DNA from: Sedimenticola_A sp040506895
GTDB taxonomy: Bacteria; Pseudomonadota; Gammaproteobacteria; Chromatiales; Chromatiaceae
Length of the DNA: 64,000 bases
Reading direction: 5' to 3'
Assembly: GCA_040506895.1 (NCBI GenBank)
Contig: JBEVVY010000001.1
Coordinates: 3,831,792 to 3,895,791, forward strand
Both the position numbers and the translations under genes were made by a program. Numbering within the stretch: the first letter of the stretch is position 1; every line of letters starts with the position of its first letter. The notes beneath the pieces were generated by a model. That model did not search any database. It saw nothing but the letters and a program-made list of their open reading frames with translations, and was not told where the DNA came from. Of the stretch, positions 58,357 to 64,000 are shown piece by piece.

Positions 58357-59106
58357 ATGATCAACTCCAAGGTTCAGAAAGACGAACTGAAAAAGGGGCA
58401 TCTATTTGCCCGTTTAAGCGAGGATCAGCTTGACAGGGTGGTGCGTCACGCAGTCAGGGTCCGCCTCGAGGAGGGGGAGTCCCTGTTCGAGCAGGAAGAG
58501 AAGGCAGAGCGCTTCTATCTCATGGTCTCGGGCCAGATAAAGCTCTACAGGCTATCGCCTGCAGGAAACGAAAAGGTGGTGGAGGTGGTGACCCCGGGGG
58601 GTACCTTCGCCGAGGCACTGATGTTTCTCGAGCGTCCCTACTATCCGGTCGGGGCCCAGGCCCTGCAGCCTGCCGAAGCGATCGGTATCGACGCGGTGGA
58701 TTTTGCCGACATGCTGAAAGGATCGGTGGATACCTGCTTCCTTCTGCTGGGGGATATGAGTCAGCGCCTGCGTGGACTGCTGAACGAGATCGATGACCTG
58801 AGCCTCTACAGCGCCACCTGCCGGGTTGCGGCCTACCTGGTACAGCAGGCCCCCAATGGAAATACTGCCTTCGATCTGGCCATTCCGAAACATGTGATGG
58901 CGTCGCGTCTCTCCGTAAAGCCAGAGACCCTCTCACGCATCATCAAGAACTTCACCAGTACCGGCGTGATATCGGTCACCGGAAGCCACGTGGAGATCCA
59001 CGACAGGGAGGCACTGCACACCGCCGCCGACGCCTGTTCACTGGAGGAGGGCACCCTGTTGTCCACCTTCCTCTATCCCTGCCAGCCGGTGAGCGTGAAA
59101 AGCTGA
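58357..59106 (+). CDS. Crp/Fnr-family regulator, Dnr-like
   Basis: 249 residues. An N-terminal cyclic-nucleotide-type sensor domain (HLFARLSEDQL; FYLMVSGQIKLYRLSPAGNE), a dimer helix (FLLLGDMSQRLRGLLNEIDD), and a C-terminal HTH (HVMASRLSVKPETLSRIIKN). The FNR iron-sulfur cysteine cluster is absent from the N-terminus, as in Dnr/NnrR, which sense NO through heme. Divergent to norC with a shared box, so NO-dependent control of nor is likely. The C-terminal tail after residue 225 is longer than usual. Confidence 0.88.
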   Translation: MINSKVQKDELKKGHLFARLSEDQLDRVVRHAVRVRLEEGESLFEQEEKAERFYLMVSGQIKLYRLSPAGNEKVVEVVTPGGTFAEALMFLERPYYPVGAQALQPAEAIGIDAVDFADMLKGSVDTCFLLLGDMSQRLRGLLNEIDDLSLYSATCRVAAYLVQQAPNGNTAFDLAIPKHVMASRLSVKPETLSRIIKNFTSTGVISVTGSHVEIHDREALHTAADACSLEEGTLLSTFLYPCQPVSVKS

Positions 59107-59243
59107 TATCCGGTGGGGCGCCGGATGCCACCCGGAACTGCCATGCGTCAATAAATTCCCCTCCTTCTGCTGTGCGCAGGAGCGGTTCCCCCTGTATGGA
59201 CTAGACTTATTTATTGAGTGAGTGCTGCCTGGGGAGTGCCGGC

Positions 59244-60005
59244 ATGAACATAATAAAAATCCCAATCGCTTTCTTCCTGATCCTGTTTGCCAGTTCAATC
59301 ACCGCGGAAATCAATTTTCTCACCCACAGTCTGCAGCAGCAGGCCTACAGGGATGATCACGGAGAGTTGAAGGGTTTGCCCCACGCCGGGAAGCGTGCTT
59401 TCAATCTCGAACTGGTGAGGGAGATGATGCGCATGGTCGGGCATGGCGGCGGCATTGCTGAAGTACCCCTCGCCCGGGGATTGAAAATGGTCGAAACAAT
59501 GCCGGACCAGGCCCTGTTCAACCTGAGCAGAACGCCCGCCAGGGAATCGCTGTTCAAATGGGTCGGCCCCCTTCAGGTCGAGACCGATTATCTCTATGAA
59601 ATGAAAAAATTTCCCTCGGGCGTCGCTTCCCTTGACGAGGCAAAGCGGGTTGATCACATCTGCGTTCTCAATGGCGGTGTGCACCATGAGACGCTGAAGA
59701 AAAAAGGTTTCCGGAATCTGATTGCAAAGAACAGTTACGTGAACTGCTTTGTTTTGCTCAAGAAAGGGCGGATCAATCTCACGCCCTCGGCTAGCAGTAC
59801 GGTCAACAGGAAGCTGAAGCAGGCGGGCATCGATTTGGGGGATATCAGTCAGACGCCGGTCGTGGTGATGGAGTCCGGGGGGTACATAGCCTTTTCCAGG
59901 AGCGTGGCGGACGAGGTGATTGCCAGGTGGCAGACCGCTTTCGACCAGATGAAGCAGTCAGGGAAGTACGAGGAGTTGCGTAAACTCTACTTCCTTCCCA
60001 AGTAG
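59244..60005 (+). CDS. Periplasmic solute-binding protein, family 3-like
   Basis: 253 residues from ATG 59244, with gggga before it and a signal peptide (IKIPIAFFLILFASSITA). An upstream in-frame start at 59214 is less likely. Resembles the SBP_bac_3 fold (type II periplasmic binding domain): KRAFNLELVREMMRMVG, PLARGLKMVE and SRTPARESLFKWVGPL. No transporter permease is nearby; single-domain proteins of this kind are often orphan receptors. Sits between the regulator and the heme d1 genes. Confidence 0.8.
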   Translation: MNIIKIPIAFFLILFASSITAEINFLTHSLQQQAYRDDHGELKGLPHAGKRAFNLELVREMMRMVGHGGGIAEVPLARGLKMVETMPDQALFNLSRTPARESLFKWVGPLQVETDYLYEMKKFPSGVASLDEAKRVDHICVLNGGVHHETLKKKGFRNLIAKNSYVNCFVLLKKGRINLTPSASSTVNRKLKQAGIDLGDISQTPVVVMESGGYIAFSRSVADEVIARWQTAFDQMKQSGKYEELRKLYFLPK

Positions 60006-60051
60006 ATAGCAGCTGCTCGAGACAACAGGCCTCGTGATGTGACCTGGCGTG

Positions 60052-60082
60052 CCTGGATTCCGGCGTACGCCGGAATGACAGG
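60052..60082. repeat. REP-like palindrome
   Basis: cctggattccggcgtacgcc and cggaatgacagg; same flanks as the element at 39754-39784, with a variable centre. Lies between the converging solute-binding gene and nirN. Confidence 0.85.
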
Positions 60083-60088
60083 CAGGCA

Positions 60089-61651
60089 TCAGTGGCTGGT
60101 GCCGGCCGAACGGGTGATCTTGTTGTGCACGTTGTATTTTCCCGAGGGTTTCTTCATCGGCAGGCGCTTGACCTCTTCGAGTGTCTCTGAATCGTAGACG
60201 ATTACCGCGCCGTCCATGTCCCAGATGCTGAGCAGGGCGTGCCGGCCCTCCTTGTCGAACTCCACGTGGGCGGCGGTCTTTCCCGGTGCGGGCCGCAGGG
60301 TCCTGACGATCTCCAGGGTGTTCTTGTCGATGATATGAACCGCTTCCCTGTTGGGGCCGAAGAAGACGTCCACCCAGGCGTAGGGTGTGTTCTCGTGGCT
60401 GCGCATGAAGAAACCGGGGCCCAGGGTCTCGATCTCCTTGATCAGCTCCCAGCTCTTCATGTCGATGACGCTGATGGATCCCTTCTTGAGGTTCGGCGTT
60501 GCCATGATGGTGCGCCCCTTGTAGGGCCAGGTGATGCCTGAGCCCAGGTGCGGCATGCCGGGCAGTTCAAGCCTCTTGGTGGAGCGACCGAGGTCCAGAT
60601 CCACCACCTCGCCGCGTCCCTGGCGGGAGGCGCCGATCACGGTGCTGTAGTCCTGGCTGAAGAAGAAGTCGTCCAGGTAGTCCTTGGTCTTGATACGGCG
60701 GATCGGAAAGTGGTTGTGAACCTGCTTTTCACCGGAGTCATCGCGGTAGTCGTGCATCCACTGGCCGAACCCTTTGGGCGGGTTCTCCAGGTAGTTGATC
60801 TCCCACACCTCGGGAATATCCTTCAGCGCGGCGATAAAGCTGTCACGTGGATCGGCGGTATAGACCGCGCTGACCCTGGAGCTGACCCCCTTGTCGTCCT
60901 TCACCTCGATCACCTTCAGGGGCTGCATGGTTTCGGTATCGATGATCGACAGGGTGTGGGGCAGGTAGTTGGCCACCATCAGCACCCTGCCGTCGGCGGA
61001 GACCGCGGTGTTGCGGGTGTTGATGCCTGCACGCACCTCGGCCACGAACTGCAGGCTGTGCATGTCGAACTTGCTGATCCAGCCATCACGGGAGGTGAAG
61101 TAGACGAAGCGGCCATCCGGCGAATACTTGGGTCCGCCGTGGAGGGCGAAGCGGGTCTTTACCCTGGCCAGGGGCTCCATCAGGTCACCGTCGAGAATGG
61201 TGGCATGGTGATCACCCAGTTCCACCACCACGAACATGTTCATGGGATCTGCACTGTGCAGGGGGCTCTCCGGAAGCTCTTCGGGCTTCTTCAGGATGAT
61301 GCGGCTCTTGCTGATCTCGGCCATGCCCCAGGCGGGGATCTCTGCGAGGGGGGTGTAGATATAGGAGACCAGTGAATCGATCTGCCCGGGTGTCAGTTTC
61401 TCCTTGAATGGCGGCATCTGGGTGGCGATGCGGCCGTTGGCGATGACCCCGGCGGCGCGTTTCTTTTTCAGGCGCTTGAGGTTTTCCGGCAGCAGGGCGG
61501 GACCGATGGCGCCGAGACGGTCGACACTGTGGCATTCACCGCAGTGCTGCAGGTAGAGCTCATGGGTGGTGGTCCCGGTTGCAGCGGACAACTGGAAGGG
61601 GATTGCCGATAACATGCCCAGGACCAGGGCGCTTGTGAGTCTTCGTATCAT
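60089..61651 (-). CDS. nirN: NirN, dihydro-heme d1 dehydrogenase
   Basis: 520 residues from ATG 61651 (MIRRLTSALVLG), which overlaps the stop of the gene before it; the frame to 61696 is rejected. Signal peptide, then cytochrome c domain (CGECH near residue 37; GPALLPENLKRL; IATQMPPF with Met) and an eight-bladed d1-type propeller (SADPMNMFVVVELGDHHATI; RFALHGGPKYSPDGR; GFFMRSHENTPYAWVDVFFG). The close N-terminal spacing and HGGPK favour NirN, which completes heme d1, over the cd1 reductase NirS. Confidence 0.88.
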   Translation of the reverse strand: MIRRLTSALVLGMLSAIPFQLSAATGTTTHELYLQHCGECHSVDRLGAIGPALLPENLKRLKKKRAAGVIANGRIATQMPPFKEKLTPGQIDSLVSYIYTPLAEIPAWGMAEISKSRIILKKPEELPESPLHSADPMNMFVVVELGDHHATILDGDLMEPLARVKTRFALHGGPKYSPDGRFVYFTSRDGWISKFDMHSLQFVAEVRAGINTRNTAVSADGRVLMVANYLPHTLSIIDTETMQPLKVIEVKDDKGVSSRVSAVYTADPRDSFIAALKDIPEVWEINYLENPPKGFGQWMHDYRDDSGEKQVHNHFPIRRIKTKDYLDDFFFSQDYSTVIGASRQGRGEVVDLDLGRSTKRLELPGMPHLGSGITWPYKGRTIMATPNLKKGSISVIDMKSWELIKEIETLGPGFFMRSHENTPYAWVDVFFGPNREAVHIIDKNTLEIVRTLRPAPGKTAAHVEFDKEGRHALLSIWDMDGAVIVYDSETLEEVKRLPMKKPSGKYNVHNKITRSAGTSH

Positions 61652-62112
61652 CTTATTGCGGTATCTATGCGGTAGGTGGCGTGGCATGCAACACAATTCT
61701 GCATCAGCTCGCTCAGTTCCGTTAGGGTGGTGTGTTTATCGCCGAACTGGGCGGCGTTGAGCGCCAGTTGATCGAACTTTTCATGGGTGCCCAGGCCGAG
61801 GGTCTTGAAGGCGAGGGGCAACTTGGTGACCAGGCTGGCGGGTACTCCCTCGCTGGAGGCCATGCCGACAGCGCGGGCCGCCTTTTCGACGGCCACAAGG
61901 TCATCATTGACCAGGGCCGCGGTGATGACCTGTATGGTCTCAAGGAAACTGCGCATCTCGCCCAGCACCATGTCTCGTTCACCCTCGCTGAGAATGATGG
62001 CGGTGCGCTGGTCGCTGGCCGGCAGGGTGTCTCCTGCAATGATGAACCGATAGAGCAGTGCCGCGAGTGCCACGCCGATCACCAGTGCCAGGATACAGCA
62101 GGGGGATTTCAT
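61648..62112 (-). CDS. Small cytochrome c with C-terminal heme motif (c'/b562-like)
   Basis: 154 residues. An N-terminal signal or anchor (CILALVIGVALAALLYRF), a helical body, and CVACH at 142-146 with the terminal sequence ATYRIDTAIR, the layout of cytochrome c' and related four-helix proteins. Overlaps nirJ and nirN by four bases each, so it belongs to the heme d1 operon, perhaps as an electron carrier for NirN or nitrite reductase. Confidence 0.83.
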   Translation of the reverse strand: MKSPCCILALVIGVALAALLYRFIIAGDTLPASDQRTAIILSEGERDMVLGEMRSFLETIQVITAALVNDDLVAVEKAARAVGMASSEGVPASLVTKLPLAFKTLGLGTHEKFDQLALNAAQFGDKHTTLTELSELMQNCVACHATYRIDTAIR

Positions 62113-63284
62113 GCGATCCGGTCCATCGGTGGGTCACCGATGCCGATCTCCTCGTCGGTGAGATAACAGCCCGGGTCCTCGGACCAGAAGTCGCCGGTCA
62201 GCTGCCAGGCGCGGGTACGGCTGTTGCCTCCGCAGATGGCGAGGTGGGCGCACTCTGCGCAACGGCCCTTGAGGGGGCGTTGCTTTAGCTTGAGACCGGC
62301 CATCAGCGGGTCACTGGTGTCCTGCCAGGTTTCCGAGAACGGGCGCTCGCGCACGTTGCCGATGGTGTAGTCCCACCACATGGTGTCCGGGTGAACGCGG
62401 CCCAGGTTGTCGATATTGGCGATATTCACACCGGAGGAGTTGCCCCCCCAGCGGGTGAGCATGTTCTGCAGGCGCTCCTGCTGCTCGGGCATATGTTCAC
62501 GCACCCACTGCAGCAGGTAGACGCCATCAGCGTCGTTGTTGCCGGTGACGAACTCTTTTGGCCGGCCGCTCTTGATGCCGTTCCAACAGGTTTCGATCAG
62601 CAGGTCCATGGCGGCACGGGTCATCTTGTGGTGGGCATCGTCCTTGCGGTTCTTGTTTCCCCGGCCGGCGTAGTTGAGGTGGGAGAGGTAGAACTTGTCG
62701 ATACCTTCCTCGTCCATCAGGTTCAACAGCCCTGGCAGGTCCTGGGCGTTGTCCTGGGTGAGGGTGAACCGCAGGCCGACCTTGATGCCGGCATCGTGGC
62801 ACAGGCGCAGCCCCTTCATCGACTGTTCGAAGGAGCCCTCCATGCGGCGGAAACGGTCATGGGTCTCTGCAATACCGTCGATACTGATGCCGACATAGTC
62901 ATAGCCGGTCTCGGCGATGGCCTGGATGTTCTCTTCGTCTATCAGCGTGCCGTTGGTCGAGAGTCCGACATAGAAGCCCATGGACTTCGCATGGCGGGAG
63001 ATGTCGAAGATGTCCGGTCGCATCAGGGGCTCGCCACCCGAGAGTATGAGTACCGGTACACCGAATCCCTTGAGGTCGTCCATGACGGTATAGACCTCGT
63101 CTGTGTTGAGCTCACCCTCGAAGTCCTTGTTGGCGGAAGTGGCGTAACAGTGCTTGCAGGTGAGGTTGCAGCGCCGGATCAGGTTCCAGATAACCACCGG
63201 CCCGGTGGGGGCGGCCACCTGGGGGCGGCGGGGTTTGCTGTCGGGGTTGGCAAGGGCTTGCAGGTAGCGGGTCAATCTAAACAT
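62109..63284 (-). CDS. nirJ: Heme d1 biosynthesis radical SAM protein NirJ
   Basis: 391 residues. Radical-SAM motif CNLTCKHCYATS near residue 39, GGEPLMRPD near 83, and a C-terminal SPASM-like cysteine cluster (KGRCAECAHLAICGGNSRTRAW). It introduces the oxo groups of heme d1. Eleven bases downstream of the NirDL-type gene and overlapping the cytochrome gene. Confidence 0.94.
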   Translation of the reverse strand: MFRLTRYLQALANPDSKPRRPQVAAPTGPVVIWNLIRRCNLTCKHCYATSANKDFEGELNTDEVYTVMDDLKGFGVPVLILSGGEPLMRPDIFDISRHAKSMGFYVGLSTNGTLIDEENIQAIAETGYDYVGISIDGIAETHDRFRRMEGSFEQSMKGLRLCHDAGIKVGLRFTLTQDNAQDLPGLLNLMDEEGIDKFYLSHLNYAGRGNKNRKDDAHHKMTRAAMDLLIETCWNGIKSGRPKEFVTGNNDADGVYLLQWVREHMPEQQERLQNMLTRWGGNSSGVNIANIDNLGRVHPDTMWWDYTIGNVRERPFSETWQDTSDPLMAGLKLKQRPLKGRCAECAHLAICGGNSRTRAWQLTGDFWSEDPGCYLTDEEIGIGDPPMDRIA

Positions 63285-63295
63285 TGTCGTCGTTC

Positions 63296-64000
63296 CTAGG
63301 CCACCATGCGCAGGCCGGTCTTCTTGAGTACTTCGGTGCTGAACAGTACGTCATGACCCCGGCATTCATCGCCCAGGAGCTGGGAGATCTGCTCGGTCTT
63401 CACTCTCACCTCGTCACGGTCACGCCCATGCACCATGGCAAAGAGGTTGTAGGGCCATACTCCCTCGTAGCGGGGGCGCTGGTAACAGTGGCTGACAAAG
63501 TCCAGTCCGGCCACCAGTTGTCCCAGGGTGTCGAGTTTCTCGTCAGGGATGTCCCATACGCTCATTCCGTTGCCCCTGAATCCCAGCTTGTAGTGGTTGG
63601 GGACAAGACCGATGCGGCGTATCACCCCGTTGTTGAGCAGGCGCTTCATGCGTTCGATGACTTCGTCTTCAGTGAGCAGGACCCGGCGGGCCACGTCAGC
63701 GTAGGGGCGGCTGTCCAGGGGCAGTCCCTCCTGGGTGGTGACCACAATGCGGCGGTCGTACTCGTCGAGACTGTAGAGTGCGCTTTGGGGCGCGGTCTCG
63801 ATGGAGCGGGTGTTCATCTCATCCTGTTCACCGATTTCGAACCAGAGGCCGAGATAGAACTCCCTCAGCTTCGGGAAGTTGCACACCTTCAGGCCGGTGT
63901 TCTTCTCTATCTGGGCGATAGTGTCTGTCAGCTGTTCCGGGGTCTCAGTGGCGATAACGAACCACATGTTGAGCAGGTGATCGCGCCGGTAGTTATGGGC
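63296..64000 (-). CDS. Siroheme decarboxylase fusion (NirDL/NirGH type), 5' end beyond window
   Basis: The frame stays open to base 64000, with AHNYRRDHLLNMWFVIA before the first in-window ATG; that segment is the end of one AsnC/Lrp-like module. A second complete module follows (LTEDEVIERMKRLLNNGVIRRIGLVPNH, then GVWPYNLFAMVHGRDRDEV). Two modules in one chain indicate a fused protein rather than the separate 150-170-residue NirD, L, G and H of Pseudomonas. The enzyme decarboxylates siroheme to didecarboxysiroheme, the first dedicated step to heme d1. Confidence 0.88.
   Translation of the reverse strand, partial: AHNYRRDHLLNMWFVIATETPEQLTDTIAQIEKNTGLKVCNFPKLREFYLGLWFEIGEQDEMNTRSIETAPQSALYSLDEYDRRIVVTTQEGLPLDSRPYADVARRVLLTEDEVIERMKRLLNNGVIRRIGLVPNHYKLGFRGNGMSVWDIPDEKLDTLGQLVAGLDFVSHCYQRPRYEGVWPYNLFAMVHGRDRDEVRVKTEQISQLLGDECRGHDVLFSTEVLKKTGLRMVA

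Noticed and set aside
60089..61651. Cytochrome cd1 nitrite reductase NirS
   Set aside because: Sequence landmarks around the cytochrome domain and the HGGPK segment agree better with NirN, and the gene sits in the biosynthetic operon.

Overview
The window is a piece of a draft genome from a gammaproteobacterium. The order ndk-rlmN-pilW-rodZ-hisS-yfgM-bamB-der, the divergent xseA/guaB-guaA pair, and tadA and mltF are typical of that class. The nitric-oxide-reductase and heme d1 genes point to a denitrifier. A 924-base stretch of animal-like repeat DNA inside one gene suggests that the bacterium was sequenced together with a mollusc host, for example as a thiotrophic bivalve symbiont. That identification is inference; no taxonomic marker is present.

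Layout. (1) 1-15.4 kb: two large secreted calcium-binding repeat proteins. The first is a giant adhesin, cut by the window start, with seventeen 105-aa VCBS repeats, a von Willebrand A domain and RTX repeats. The second is an RTX protein with an apparent LapA-type retention module and a possible LapG site. A TolC-family outer-membrane protein follows and could be their export pore. (2) 17.2-28.0 kb: relA, then the conserved ndk-to-der block for translation, cell shape, pilus and outer-membrane assembly. ispG is absent from its usual place. (3) 28.0-30.1 kb: an AT-rich accessory patch with two small genes beside attC-like hairpins, then a lipoprotein gene with a displaced signal peptide. (4) 30.1-36.4 kb, minus strand: glutamate dehydrogenase, MFS exporter, a V4R sensor with a diguanylate cyclase, and xseA. 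(5) 36.5-40.3 kb: guaB, guaA, tadA. (6) 40.3-43.7 kb: AT-rich accessory region with an FkbM methyltransferase, small membrane proteins and a frameshifted RDD-NERD gene. (7) 43.7-50 kb: mltF, a tRNA-Ser locus with partial duplications, hairpin-repeat arrays, a fatty acid hydroxylase, small secreted proteins and a LysR regulator with no canonical start codon. (8) 50.1-52.2 kb: hybrid sensor kinase. (9) 52.2-64 kb: nor operon (norC-norB-norE-norF-norQ-orf-norD), a divergent Crp/Fnr regulator sharing an FNR/DNR box, a solute-binding protein, and heme d1 genes (nirDL-type fusion, nirJ, cytochrome, nirN).

Two 200-base runs of N are each bordered by a perfect 91-base duplication. Removing them restores one intact RTX gene (1036 aa) and one intact der (463 aa), so both breaks are assembly artefacts. 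Regions 8-9 together describe respiration of nitrite and nitric oxide. NorCB reduces NO, NorE/F/Q/D assemble or activate it, the regulator probably senses NO or low oxygen, and the nir genes make heme d1 for a cd1 nitrite reductase that must lie outside the window.
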